From an uncultured Gemmatimonadota bacterium (GTDB taxonomy: Bacteria > Gemmatimonadota > Gemmatimonadetes > Gemmatimonadales > Gemmatimonadaceae), in the NCBI GenBank assembly GCA_946479015.1, contig CAMLEQ010000007.1, forward strand, positions 1 to 31,820: a DNA stretch of 31,820 nt, read 5' to 3'. The position numbers and the translations under genes were made by a program. This document shows positions 23,490 to 31,820 of this stretch, piece after piece. The notes under the pieces were generated by a model. That model was not told the origin of the DNA, searched no databases, and saw nothing but the letters and a program-made list of their open reading frames with translations. Position 1 is the stretch's first letter, and each line of letters begins with the position of its first letter.

Positions 23490-24492
23490 CCTCGGCGGTG
23501 AGCTCGTACGAGCGCACGCGGGCGGCGTGGTCGAAGATCTGCGAGGCGACCATCAGCTCGTCGGCCCCCGTGCGCTCGAGGAAGGCGAGCAGGCCGTGCC
23601 GCACCTGGTCCGCCGTGCCCACGACGGTGCACGAGAGCATGTCGTCGAGCATCGCGCGCTCGAAGGGCGCGAGCTGCTCGGGGAATCCGTCCGCGGGGGG
23701 CGGCAGCGGCCCCGGGCGCCCGCGGCGGAGGTTCACGAACGCCTGCTGCTGCGACGTGAAGAGACGGCGAGCCTCCGCCTCGCTGTCCGCGGCGAACACG
23801 TTGACGCCGAGCATCACGTAGGGACGCTCCAACCGCTCCGACGGCTGGAATCGGGTGCGGTAGACGTCGAGCGCCTGCGCCAGCATGGCGGGAGCGAAGT
23901 GCGACGCGAAGGCGTACGGGAGGCCGAGCGCCGCGGCGAGCTGCGCGCCGAAGAGGCTCGAGCCCAGGATCCAGATGGGCACGTCGAGCCCCGCCCCCGG
24001 CACCGCGCGCACCACCTGCCCCGGCTCCGCCGGGCGAAAGTAGCTCATCAGCTCCAGCACGTCCTGCGGGAACGCGTCCCCCGCCGTCGGCGGGCGGCGC
24101 AGCGCGCGCGACGTCGCCTGGTCGGAGCCCGGCGCGCGGCCGAGCCCGAGATCGATGCGGCCGGGAAAGAGCGACGCGAGCGTCCCGAACTGCTCGGCGA
24201 TGACGAGCGGCGGATGGTTCGGCAGCATGATCCCCCCGGCACCGACACGGATGGTCGAGGTGCCGCCGGCCACGTGCGCGATCACCACGGACGTCGCGGC
24301 GCTCGCGACGCCGGGTATGTTGTGGTGCTCGGCGAGCCAGAAGCGCCGGTAGCCCAGCCGCTCGGCGTGGCGCGCGAGATCGAGCGAGTTGCGGAGCGCC
24401 TGTGCCGCGTCGCCGCCTTCGACGATGGGCGCCAGGTCGAGCACGGAGATCGGAATCATATGCACGATGTTGAGCGCGCATCGGCGCGTCAT
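23467..24492 (-). CDS. LLM-class flavin-dependent oxidoreductase
   Basis: 341 residues from ATG 24492; ATG 24459 ([15 protein letters not shown]) matches the usual beginning of the family better, and neither has a good ribosome binding site. The TIM-barrel luciferase-like signature is evident: [55 protein letters not shown] and a final [25 protein letters not shown]. The enzyme uses reduced FMN and oxygen to oxidise an unknown substrate. It stands alone but faces an FMN reductase, a possible source of reduced flavin. Confidence 0.87.
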   Translation of the reverse strand: MTRRCALNIVHMIPISVLDLAPIVEGGDAAQALRNSLDLARHAERLGYRRFWLAEHHNIPGVASAATSVVIAHVAGGTSTIRVGAGGIMLPNHPPLVIAEQFGTLASLFPGRIDLGLGRAPGSDQATSRALRRPPTAGDAFPQDVLELMSYFRPAEPGQVVRAVPGAGLDVPIWILGSSLFGAQLAAALGLPYAFASHFAPAMLAQALDVYRTRFQPSERLERPYVMLGVNVFAADSEAEARRLFTSQQQAFVNLRRGRPGPLPPPADGFPEQLAPFERAMLDDMLSCTVVGTADQVRHGLLAFLERTGADELMVASQIFDHAARVRSYELTAEATRLAPA

Positions 24493-24528
24493 GGTTCCAG
24501 CGCGGTGATTCCGGAAAACGCTCCGGCG

Positions 24529-26229
24529 CTAGTCCTCGGCGGGCGGCGCGCTCGATGCGCCGGCAGCGTCGCCCGCCGCGCGCGCGGCGAGGTGCCCGGC
24601 CACCCACCGCCGCGCCGCATCCACCTCGCTCTGGGTGAGCGCGTGCCCGCCGGCCTCCCAGTGCAGCGTGACGTCGGCGCCCGCGCCGCGCAGCAGCTCG
24701 GCCAGTCGCTCGGCCTGCGCGGGGGACGCGATGGGGTCGGTGCGCCCCGCGCCGATGAACACCGACGTGCCGGCGAGATCGGGCGCCACGCCGGGCTCGA
24801 ACGGCACCATGGGGCTGAACAGCACGGCCGCGCGCAGCAGGTGCGCGCGCCGCAGCAGCAGGCTCGCGGCGATGTTCGCGCCGTTCGAGAATCCCACCGC
24901 CACGATGCCATCGCGATCGAGCTCGTACATCCTGGCGGCCGCATCGATGAACTCCGCCAGCTCATCGGTGCGCCGGGCGAGATCCTCCTGGTCGAACACC
25001 CCTTCCGCGAGGCGCCGGAAGAAGCGCGGTGCGCCGCGCTCGAGCACCTTCCCGCGCGGGCTCAGGATCCCCGCGCCGGGGAGGAGCGCGCGTCCGAGCG
25101 GGATGAGATCCTCCTCGTCGCCGCCGGTGCCGTGCAGGAGCAGCAGCGTGATGCTTCCCACCAGCTCCGCTCCGGCCTTGGGCGGGATGTAGCGGTGGAT
25201 GAAGCCGAGCGCATCGCCGCTCACGTCTTCCGGGCCCGTGACGTCGGCGAACATCGTCGCCGCCGACGCGGGAACGGGAAGGTGCACCGGCGGGAGCACC
25301 GCCTCGATCTCCGCGCGGTGCGGCTCGTACTGCGGCGGCAGCATCAGCCGCTCGCCGAGATGCTCCGCCGGCTCGTCGATGGCGAAGCCGGGAGGCACCG
25401 TCGCGAGCTCGAAGAGCACGCCGGCTGGCTCGCGGAAGTAGACGGAGTGGAAGTAGCTCCGGTCGATCACCGGCGTGGGGGCGAGCCCCGCCTCCACCAC
25501 GCGCGCGCGAAGCGCGAGCTGCGCCTCGTCGTCGGCCACGCACCACGCCACGTGGTGCACCGTCCCCGCCCCGCCGGTGCCGCGCACGAAGCCGCCGATG
25601 GACCGCACGTCCACGAGCGTGCCCGGGCCGCCGTCGCCGGCCGCGTATCGCCGCGTGCTGGCCATCTCGCGCACGGCTCGGAAGCCGAGGGTGTCGACGA
25701 GCACACGCTCGGTGGCATCGCCATTCTCCACCCACAGCGTCACGCCGTGGAAGCCGTGGATGGCACGGTCGCGCGGGATCCCCGGCGCATCGCCCCACGC
25801 GGGGCGCGCTTCCGCCCCCGCATCGGCGACGATCTCGAGCATGAGCCCATCGGGATCCTTGAACGCGAGCACCTGCTCCGCGCCGGCGCCGGCACCCGCG
25901 CGCTTCGTGGGGCCCTCGTACGCGATCCCGTGGCGCACGAGCCGCTCCACCCAGAACCCGAGCGCGCCAGGGAGCACGGCGAACGATGTGACCGCGACCT
26001 GCCCCGTTCCCTGGCGCCCGCGGCGCGCGCCGGGCCATGGGAAGAAGGTCATGATGCTCCCGGGGTGACCGACGTCGTCGCCGAAGTAGAAATGGTAGGT
26101 CTCGGGGTCGTCGAAGTTCACCGTGCGCTTCACGAGACGGAGCCCCAACATCCCGACGTAGAAGTCGAGGTTGCGCTGAGGATCGCTCGCGATCGCGGTG
26201 ACGTGATGAATGCCGAGCGCGCTGGTCAC
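24529..26229 (-). CDS. Fusion of MhqO-like ring-cleaving dioxygenase and MhqD-like hydrolase
   Basis: 566 residues from GTG 26229 with AGGAG upstream. Residues 1-135 and 155-280 are two vicinal-oxygen-chelate domains with metal-ligand candidates His8, His225/His226 and Glu274, matching the roughly 310-residue MhqO type. Residues 355-560 are an alpha/beta hydrolase of the MhqD type: oxyanion segment HGTGGDEED, nucleophile Ser448 in GFSNG, Asp498 and His529. In Bacillus subtilis the two functions are separate proteins of the hydroquinone/methylhydroquinone stress response. Joining them suggests that the ring-opened product is passed on to hydrolysis. All three catalytic hydrolase residues are present, so both halves may be active. 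Cytoplasmic. Confidence 0.85.
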   Translation of the reverse strand: MTSALGIHHVTAIASDPQRNLDFYVGMLGLRLVKRTVNFDDPETYHFYFGDDVGHPGSIMTFFPWPGARRGRQGTGQVAVTSFAVLPGALGFWVERLVRHGIAYEGPTKRAGAGAGAEQVLAFKDPDGLMLEIVADAGAEARPAWGDAPGIPRDRAIHGFHGVTLWVENGDATERVLVDTLGFRAVREMASTRRYAAGDGGPGTLVDVRSIGGFVRGTGGAGTVHHVAWCVADDEAQLALRARVVEAGLAPTPVIDRSYFHSVYFREPAGVLFELATVPPGFAIDEPAEHLGERLMLPPQYEPHRAEIEAVLPPVHLPVPASAATMFADVTGPEDVSGDALGFIHRYIPPKAGAELVGSITLLLLHGTGGDEEDLIPLGRALLPGAGILSPRGKVLERGAPRFFRRLAEGVFDQEDLARRTDELAEFIDAAARMYELDRDGIVAVGFSNGANIAASLLLRRAHLLRAAVLFSPMVPFEPGVAPDLAGTSVFIGAGRTDPIASPAQAERLAELLRGAGADVTLHWEAGGHALTQSEVDAARRWVAGHLAARAAGDAAGASSAPPAED

Positions 26230-26270
26230 GTGTCGCTCCTGTTGCACGGCCACACCGAATGGTGATCGAC

Positions 26271-26299
26271 ATAGTACGCGCCGGCCTGGCGCCGTTCCA
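26271..26299 (-). promoter_or_regulatory. Possible promoter of the dioxygenase-hydrolase gene
   Basis: On the minus strand TGGAAC (26299-26294) and TACTAT (26276-26271) have a 17-base spacer, and the start codon lies 42 bases downstream. The -35 match is weak (3/6). Confidence 0.35.
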
Positions 26300-26497
26300 G
26301 AGCACCCCGCCCGTCGGCCACGGCCGCGCTCCCCGCGCGGCGCGTGGTGCAGGAAACTCCCACACCGCTCCAGCACATCCCCGGCCGCGCGGTCGCGCAC
26401 GACGCGCCATGCTGCACGGCAGACGTCTTCGATGGGAATCGCCGCCATGGACGTGCGAGAAGCTGCTTTCGTGCGCCTGGCGCTGGGCGAGGCCGGC

Positions 26498-27571
26498 ATG
26501 ACGGCGGCGAGAGCCGGAACGAGCACGGGCGCTCCCGGCGCGCGCACGCGGCTCCCCCGCATCCGCTGGCGCACCACCCTGCCGGCGCTGCTGGTGCTCG
26601 CCCTGGCCGTCCACACGCTGCTGCCGCAGATCGCCACGCTGCAGGCGACGACGGCGGTGCTGCGGCACCTGCGCTGGTGGGCGCTCGCCCTGGCGGTGCT
26701 CGCGCAGGGCGCGAGCTACTGGGGGAACGGCTACACCGTTCGCACCGTCGCGCGCCTCGCGCGGGACTCGCTGACGGAGTGGGAGGCGACGCGGCTCGCG
26801 ATCGCGGCGGGGAGCATCGGCCTCCTCGCCGGCGGTCCCGTGGGCTACGCGACGGCGACCTTCCACTGGGCGCGCGCCCGCGGCATGAGCTACGAGGGCG
26901 CCGTCCTGTGCGGCTGGCTCCCGGGAATCCTGAACACGATCGTCCTCATCGCGCTCTCGCTGTTCGGGATCGCCGTGCTCCTGCTGCGCCACCTGCTGTC
27001 GCGGTCGCTGCTCCTCGCCCTCGCGCCACTCGGCGTGGTGGCCGCCGCGATCGTGCTCGCCGCGACCCTGCTGCTGCGGCGCGAGGAGCGATTGACGGTG
27101 CTGATCTCCCGCACTCGGCGCGCGTGGGCCAGACTCCGGCACCGGCCGGTGGACGAGCGCGCGATCTCCGCCGCCGTCCAGCGCATCACGGCCGCCAGGC
27201 GGCTGCTCTGGAGCGGCGGGTGGCGCACGCCGCTCCTCGGCGCGGTCGCGAACGCCGGCTTCGACGTGCTCACGCTGCTCGGGCTCTTCATCGCCGCGCG
27301 TCACACTCCCGCGCTCAGCACGCTGCTCGCCGGCTACGGCCTGCCGCAGCTGCTCGGGCGGATCACCTTCCTCCCCGGCGGCATCGGGATCGTGGAGGGC
27401 GGCATGGTGGGGTTGTACGTGGCGCTCGGGGTCCCCGCGCCGGCGGCGGTGCTCGTGGTCCTCGGCTACCGCGCGCTCTCCTTCTGGCTCCCCACGCTCG
27501 TGGGCTTTCCGCTCGCCGCGCTGCTGCAGCGTGCAACGACGATCACGGTGGGCGAGCGGGCGGGGGGGTGA
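26498..27571 (+). CDS. Lysylphosphatidylglycerol synthase-type membrane protein (UPF0104/AglD-like)
   Basis: 357 residues from ATG 26498, which has GAGG upstream; earlier ATGs at 26437 and 26449 would lengthen it. About seven or eight membrane helices are visible, starting with LPALLVLALAVHTLLPQIA and ending with SFWLPTLVGFPLAALL. The RAISFW-type segment appears as YRALSFWLPTLVG, and LPGGIGIVEGGMVGLYVALG is a hallmark of the LPG_synthase_TM family. The family includes flippases or synthase domains for aminoacylated lipids and AglD-like glycosyl proteins. With no catalytic synthase domain attached, a lipid-linked transport role is more likely; that is inference. It ends 11 bases from the convergent stress protein gene. 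Confidence 0.85.
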   Translation: MTAARAGTSTGAPGARTRLPRIRWRTTLPALLVLALAVHTLLPQIATLQATTAVLRHLRWWALALAVLAQGASYWGNGYTVRTVARLARDSLTEWEATRLAIAAGSIGLLAGGPVGYATATFHWARARGMSYEGAVLCGWLPGILNTIVLIALSLFGIAVLLLRHLLSRSLLLALAPLGVVAAAIVLAATLLLRREERLTVLISRTRRAWARLRHRPVDERAISAAVQRITAARRLLWSGGWRTPLLGAVANAGFDVLTLLGLFIAARHTPALSTLLAGYGLPQLLGRITFLPGGIGIVEGGMVGLYVALGVPAPAAVLVVLGYRALSFWLPTLVGFPLAALLQRATTITVGERAGG

Positions 27572-27582
27572 CGCCCTGGCCG

Positions 27583-28488
27583 TCAGCCCCCGGTCGCGCT
27601 CGCGGACCCGCGCGCCGCCGACGCCTCGGTCCGCGCGACCGCCGTCGCGGGCACCACGAGCACGGCGCACGTCGCCAGCCGCAGCACCTTCGACGCGACG
27701 CTCCCCACCACCAGCCGCTCCCACGGGCCGTAGCCGTGGCTGCCGAGCGCGATGAGATCGGAGCCGGTCCGCTGCACGACGTCGAGCAGCGCGCGCGCCG
27801 GGCTCCCGTGCTCGATCAGCGCCGTGACCTCGATCCCGGTTCCGGATGCGATCTCATCGCGCAACGCCGCGAGCCGGCGGCGCGCATGGTCGTCCTTCCC
27901 ATCGCTCGCCGGCAGCGCCTCCGCGCGCCCGGCGCCGACGTGCACGAGGTGCAGCGTGTCGCCGGGCACGAGCAGCGTCGCCGCGGTCCGCGCGGCGCGG
28001 AGACTCGTCGGGCTGAAGTCGATGGCCGCCACGGCCCGCCGGGGGAGCGCGGTCGCGGCGCCCGGCACGGCCAGCACCGGCGCGGCGGCGACCTGCACGA
28101 GCCGGAGCGCGGTCTCGCCGCCGAGCGCGCGGTCCACCAGATGGTGCGGCCCGATCCCCACCACGATCAGCGTGTCGCCACGCGCCTCGGCCTCCGCCGC
28201 GATGCACGATGCGGGCGCGCCCGCGAACATCCGGGGGTCGCACGTCTCGAGGCCGCACTGATCGAGCTGCTCCCGGACGCGCTTCCGGATCGCCTCCTGT
28301 GCGGCGCGGTCGGCGTCCGCGTCGGGGATGATCACCGGCCCATACCCGTACTCGAGGATCGGCGCCGGCTCCGCGACCGTGATCGCGTCCACCTCGGCGT
28401 GCAGCCGCGTCGCCAGCAGCATCGCGACGCGAGCCGCGCCGCGCGCACTCTCACCACCATGGATCGCCAGCAGGATGCGAGGCATCAT
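27583..28488 (-). CDS. Tandem universal stress protein
   Basis: 301 residues from ATG 28488 (a second ATG follows directly; CGGAG is upstream). It contains two Usp domains. The first (1-140) begins MMPRILLAIHGGESARGAARVA and has a degenerate nucleotide motif around VVGIGPHHLVDRALGGETA. The second (150-290) has RRAVAAIDFSPTSLRAARTAA and a full ATP-binding motif G-x2-G-x9-G-S at GSHGYGPWERLVVGS. Thus the second domain probably binds ATP and the first may not. It follows the P-type ATPase gene after 77 bases on the same strand and may be co-transcribed, giving a possible stress or energy sensor for the pump. Confidence 0.87.
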   Translation of the reverse strand: MMPRILLAIHGGESARGAARVAMLLATRLHAEVDAITVAEPAPILEYGYGPVIIPDADADRAAQEAIRKRVREQLDQCGLETCDPRMFAGAPASCIAAEAEARGDTLIVVGIGPHHLVDRALGGETALRLVQVAAAPVLAVPGAATALPRRAVAAIDFSPTSLRAARTAATLLVPGDTLHLVHVGAGRAEALPASDGKDDHARRRLAALRDEIASGTGIEVTALIEHGSPARALLDVVQRTGSDLIALGSHGYGPWERLVVGSVASKVLRLATCAVLVVPATAVARTEASAARGSASATGG

Positions 28489-28565
28489 GATCTCCGTTTC
28501 GATTTCGTGGGCGAGCTCTACCCGACGCGTCGCGGCCGGACCAGTGGGGCGGCGCGGGCGGGCCC

Positions 28566-31217
28566 TCAGATCCACCGTCGCCGCACGAGCAGCGACTTCA
28601 CCAGCTGTGTGAGCGCGACGTAGCACACGAGCGTGAGGGCGAGCAGTGGCCAGTACAGCGACGGCAGGGCGACGAAGCCGAGTGATGCGCCCACCGGCGA
28701 GGCGGGGAGCCAGATCCCCACCGCCATCACCGTCACCGTCGTCGCGATGAGGGGCCAGCTCGGCCGGCTCCGGAGGAACGGGATCTTGTTGGTGCGGATC
28801 ACGTGAATGATGAGCGTCTGCGTCATCAGCGATTCCACGAACCATCCGGTCTGGAAGAGCGCCGCCCGCTCGAGCGTGCGGGCGCCGAACACGAACCACA
28901 TCATGGCGTACGTGGTGTAGTCGAAGATCGAGCTGATCGGCCCGATCGTCACGATGTACCTGCCGATCTCGCCGATGTCCCACGGCCGCGGCCGCGCGAT
29001 CTGCTCGGGATCCACGTTGTCCGTGGGGATGGGCACCTGCGAGAAGTCGTACAGCAGGTTGTTCGTGAGCACCTGGATCGGCGCCATCGGCACGAACGGC
29101 AGCAGCGCGCTCGCGCCGAGGACGCTGAACATGTTCCCGAAGTTGGAGCTCGCCCCCATCCGCACGTACTCGAGGATGTTCGAGAACACCTTCCTCCCCT
29201 CGAGCACCCCATCGCGCAGCACCAACAGGCTCTTCTCGAGGAGGATGATGTCGGCGGAGTCCTTGGCCACGTCCACCGCGCCGTCCACCGAGATCCCGAC
29301 GTCGGCGGCGCGCAGCGCCGGCGCATCGTTGATCCCGTCGCCGAGGAATCCCACCACGTGCCCCCTGCCCTGGAGCGCGCGGATGATCCGCTCCTTGTCC
29401 GTGGGGGAGAGACGGGCGAAGACCTTGCCTCGCTCCACCGCGTCCTTCAGCGCCGCGTCGTCCATCGCCGCGATGGCCGCGCCGAGGATCACCTGCTCGG
29501 GCTCCAGCTCCAGCTTCACGTGCTTGCAGATGGCGCGCGTCACCAGCTCGTTGTCGCCGGTGAGGATCTTCACGCGGATCCCCGCATCCCGCAGCGCGGC
29601 GATGGCCGGTCCGGCGGTGTCCTTGGGGGGATCGAGGAACGCGATGTAGCCCACCAGCTCCAGCTCCGACTCGTCGCTCCGGTCGTACGCGGCCTTCGGC
29701 GGCACGTCCCTGGCGGCGACGGCGAGCACGCGGAAGCCCTCGCCCCCCAGGGCATCGCACTCCTCCCGGAGGTCGTCGAGGAACGCCGGCTCCGCCGGAA
29801 CCGGCGCGCCCTCCACCTCGAAGCTCGTGCACCGCCGCAGCACCTCCTCCGGCGCGCCCTTCGCGAGCAGGCGGCGCCCTCCATCCGGCGTCTCGACCAC
29901 CACCGACATGATCCGTCTCGAGAAGTCGAACGGGATCTCGTCCACCTTCCGGTACCGCTCCAGGTGCAGCTCCGGGTGGCGCGGACGGTGCTCCAGCACC
30001 GCCCGATCGAGCGCGCTCCTGAGCCCCGTCTGGAGCTCGCTGATGAGCAGCGCATCCTCGAGGACGCGGGCGGACTCGCGCCCCTGCGCGTCGCAGTAGC
30101 GCTCGAGGATCACGGTGTCCCGCGTGAGCGTGCCCGTCTTGTCCGTGCACAGCACGTCCATGGCGCCGAAGTTCTGGATCGCGTCCAGCCGCTTCACGAT
30201 CGCCTGCTTTCGCGACATCGCCACCGCGCCCTTCGACAGGCACACGGAGACGATCATCGGCAGCATCTCCGGCGTGAGCCCGACGGCCACGGCCAGCGCG
30301 AAGAAGAACGCCTCCCGCCAGTCGTGCTTCCCGAATCCGTTGATGAGGAACACGAGGGGCACGAGCACGGCCATGAAGCGGATCATCAGCCACGTGAACC
30401 GGTTCACGCCGCGGTCGAACGCCGTCTCCTCCTCCTCGCCGGCCACCTCCCGCGCCATGCTGCCGAAGAGCGTGGCGCCTCCGGTGCTCACCACCAGTCC
30501 CCGCCCCGTCCCGCTCTGCACGCTCGTGCCGAGGAAGCAGAGGTCGGGGCACTCGAGCGCGCCGCCGGTGCCCCCCTCCGGCACGCGCCGCTCGCTCTTC
30601 TCGATGGGAAGCGACTCGCCCGTGAGGCTCGACTGGCTCACGTACAGGTCCTTCTCGCTCAGCACGCGGAGGTCGGCGGGGATCATGTCGCCAGCGGAGA
30701 CGAGCACCACATCGCCGGGGACGACTTCCCGCAACGGGATCTCGCGGGGCGACCCGTCGCGCAGCACGGTCGCGGTCACGTGGATCATGGCGCGCAGCGC
30801 CGCGGCCGCGGCGTCGGCGCGTGCTTCCTGCACGAAGCGGAGCGCGACGCCGAGCACGACCATCGTCGCGATCACGAGCGTGGAGCGCACGTCCCCCGTC
30901 GCCAGCGAGAGGGCGGCGAGCACGGAGAGGAGGATGACCAACGGGTTCCGGAGCGTGCGCAGCAGACGGAGCGGCCAGCCGATCGGCCGCTGAGCCGCGA
31001 TCTCGTTGGGGCCGTACCGCTCGAGGCGTCGCGCCGCGTCGTCCGCCCCGAGGCCGGAAGGAGACGATCGCCAGCGTCGCAGCGCCTCCTCCGGCGTGGC
31101 GCGCGCCGCCTCGAGCATGGGCGCCGCATCCCACCCCTCGACACCGCGGCGCGTGCCCTCGACGGCGTTCGGCGCGGCGGGGGCCGGCGGCATCGCGACC
31201 GGCCGCGCGGCGGTCAC
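28566..31217 (-). CDS. mgtA: MgtA-type magnesium-importing P-type ATPase
   Basis: 883 residues from GTG 31217, which overlaps the permease stop as GTGA. P-type ATPase motifs are in order: cytoplasmic TGES (199-202), phosphorylation site CTDKTGTLT (Asp359), KGAPEEVL for nucleotide binding, LTGDNELVTR and GDGINDAPALR for the hinge and metal site. Type IIIB features are present: LCFLGTSVQSGTG, AVGLTPEMLPMIV and the C-terminal TLIIHVIRTNKIPFLRSR. The enzyme imports Mg2+ using ATP in the inner membrane. The first 35 residues (proline- and alanine-rich) are unlikely to be folded. No M-box riboswitch is evident, and because of the coupling any leader would lie upstream of the permease operon, outside the window. 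Confidence 0.9.
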   Translation of the reverse strand: MTAARPVAMPPAPAAPNAVEGTRRGVEGWDAAPMLEAARATPEEALRRWRSSPSGLGADDAARRLERYGPNEIAAQRPIGWPLRLLRTLRNPLVILLSVLAALSLATGDVRSTLVIATMVVLGVALRFVQEARADAAAAALRAMIHVTATVLRDGSPREIPLREVVPGDVVLVSAGDMIPADLRVLSEKDLYVSQSSLTGESLPIEKSERRVPEGGTGGALECPDLCFLGTSVQSGTGRGLVVSTGGATLFGSMAREVAGEEEETAFDRGVNRFTWLMIRFMAVLVPLVFLINGFGKHDWREAFFFALAVAVGLTPEMLPMIVSVCLSKGAVAMSRKQAIVKRLDAIQNFGAMDVLCTDKTGTLTRDTVILERYCDAQGRESARVLEDALLISELQTGLRSALDRAVLEHRPRHPELHLERYRKVDEIPFDFSRRIMSVVVETPDGGRRLLAKGAPEEVLRRCTSFEVEGAPVPAEPAFLDDLREECDALGGEGFRVLAVAARDVPPKAAYDRSDESELELVGYIAFLDPPKDTAGPAIAALRDAGIRVKILTGDNELVTRAICKHVKLELEPEQVILGAAIAAMDDAALKDAVERGKVFARLSPTDKERIIRALQGRGHVVGFLGDGINDAPALRAADVGISVDGAVDVAKDSADIILLEKSLLVLRDGVLEGRKVFSNILEYVRMGASSNFGNMFSVLGASALLPFVPMAPIQVLTNNLLYDFSQVPIPTDNVDPEQIARPRPWDIGEIGRYIVTIGPISSIFDYTTYAMMWFVFGARTLERAALFQTGWFVESLMTQTLIIHVIRTNKIPFLRSRPSWPLIATTVTVMAVGIWLPASPVGASLGFVALPSLYWPLLALTLVCYVALTQLVKSLLVRRRWI

Positions 31218-31820
31218 CGCACGATCCCCGGATACAGCCGGGCCGCCGCCACGACGAGCAGCGTCAACACGGCGAGCTGCACGGCGAGATCGAGCGGCAG
31301 GGCGGCCATGCCGCCGCCCGGCAGCATCAGCGTGCGCAACGCATCCACGAGGTAGCTGAGCGGGTTCGCGCGCGCCACCACCCGCAGCCACGGCGGCATC
31401 ATGGCCAGGGGATAGATGGCGTTGCTCGCGAAGAAGAGGGGCATCGTGAGCACCTGCCCGATGCCCATGAACCGCTCACGCGTCTTCACCGCGCAGGCGA
31501 CGACGAGCGAGAACGTGGAGAAGAGCGCGGACCCGATGACCACCGTGATCGCGGCGCCGGCCATGGAGAGCGGATCGAGGCGGATCCGGACGCCGAGCAG
31601 GATGGCGAGGATGTAGATGATCACCGCCTGCGCGAGCCCGCGTGGACCGGCCGCGAGCGCCTTTCCCACCACCAGCGCGGCGCGGTACGCCGGCGTCGCG
31701 AGCATCTTGTGCAGGATCCCGAGGTCCCGCTCCCAGATCACCGAGATGCCGAAGAAGATCGCGCTGAACAGCACGCTCTGCGCGAGCACCCCGGGCGTCA
31801 GGAACTCGACGTAGCGCAGG
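31214..31820 (-). CDS. ABC-2 type transporter permease, N-terminus beyond window
   Basis: The open frame enters at the window end and gives about 201 residues up to a stop at 31214. Visible parts include LRYVEFLTPGVLAQSVLFSAIFFG, a WERDLGILHKMLATPAYRAALVVGK loop, several membrane helices (AVIIYILAILLGV, ITVVIGSALFSTFSLVVACAV, VLTMPLFFASNAIYPLAMMP) and the terminal NPLSYLVDALRTLML. These are typical of DrrB/NodJ-like ABC-2 permeases, which export drugs or polysaccharides with a separate ATPase. The ATPase gene would be expected upstream, to the right of the window. It is coupled by GTGA overlap to the magnesium ATPase gene. Confidence 0.85.
   Translation of the reverse strand, partial: LRYVEFLTPGVLAQSVLFSAIFFGISVIWERDLGILHKMLATPAYRAALVVGKALAAGPRGLAQAVIIYILAILLGVRIRLDPLSMAGAAITVVIGSALFSTFSLVVACAVKTRERFMGIGQVLTMPLFFASNAIYPLAMMPPWLRVVARANPLSYLVDALRTLMLPGGGMAALPLDLAVQLAVLTLLVVAAARLYPGIVR

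Noticed and set aside
31200..31300. M-box magnesium riboswitch for mgtA
   Set aside because: The gene start overlaps the upstream permease gene; there is no leader sequence in which an M-box could lie.
28803..31355. 850-codon plus-strand open frame opposite the magnesium ATPase
   Set aside because: Shadow of the ATPase gene, with His/Arg-rich translation.
1..31820. CRISPR arrays, tRNA or rRNA genes, insertion sequences and origin-like repeats
   Set aside because: None recognised by eye on either strand: no regularly spaced repeats, no transposase motifs and no cloverleaf-like tRNA sequence. A tRNAscan or CRISPR finder run would be needed for certainty.

Overview
The window is high-GC DNA (roughly 70% G+C outside the first 3.5 kb) with tightly packed genes, frequent 1-4 base stop/start overlaps and many GTG/TTG starts. 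It carries a large secreted Asp-box (VPS10/sortilin-like) protein, an ECF42-type sigma factor, a PaoABC-type molybdo-enzyme and several flavin enzymes. This mix would fit a Gemmatimonadota soil bacterium, but no phylogenetic marker gene is present, so the assignment is an inference.

Region 1 (1-3464) differs from the rest. Small, mostly unrecognised ORFs all lie on the minus strand and are separated by about 80-130 base structured spacers. One spacer (1693-1794) has clear integron attC architecture: a core at each end, long arms that pair perfectly except for one extrahelical base, and a stop codon inside the outer core. Cassette ends also match as expected for integron cassettes: 8-base cores at 3156-3163 and 2648-2655 are complementary, and so are those at 2527-2534 and 1787-1794. 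No integrase is seen, so this looks like a cluster of attC sites lacking an integrase (CALIN). The cargo includes a HEPN/AbiU2-like protein, an NTF2-like lipoprotein, a secreted protein with two BamE-like segments, and an unknown.

Region 2 (3465-7029) has a minus-strand run of an ECF42-like sigma factor, a Cof-type HAD phosphatase and a small membrane protein. It is divergent from an endonuclease/exonuclease/phosphatase-fold lipoprotein. Region 3 (7026-12034, minus) is a translationally coupled paoA-paoB-paoC-like operon, whose first subunit has an extra thioredoxin-like domain ahead of its Tat motif, followed by a separate F420/NADP-oxidoreductase-like gene. Region 4 (12250-15504, plus) is the 1084-residue Asp-box protein; a decayed PIN-toxin tail lies antisense across its 3' end.

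Region 5 (15601-26229) is rich in flavin and electrophile chemistry. An FMN reductase / arylamine N-acetyltransferase / HD phosphohydrolase operon faces a SufR-like four-cysteine regulator, with a perfect 10-base inverted repeat around the shared promoter. A MocR-type regulator is divergent from an AhpD-like protein. There follow a flavin reductase, a Uma2 nuclease, a DUF1003 protein coupled to a second FMN reductase, a luciferase-like monooxygenase, and a fusion of an MhqO-like ring-cleaving dioxygenase with an MhqD-like hydrolase.

Region 6 (26498-31820) has a lysylphosphatidylglycerol-synthase-type membrane protein (plus), then a minus-strand group of an ABC-2 permease (cut by the window end), an MgtA-type P-type ATPase and a two-domain universal stress protein. 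No tRNA, rRNA, CRISPR array or insertion sequence was recognised.
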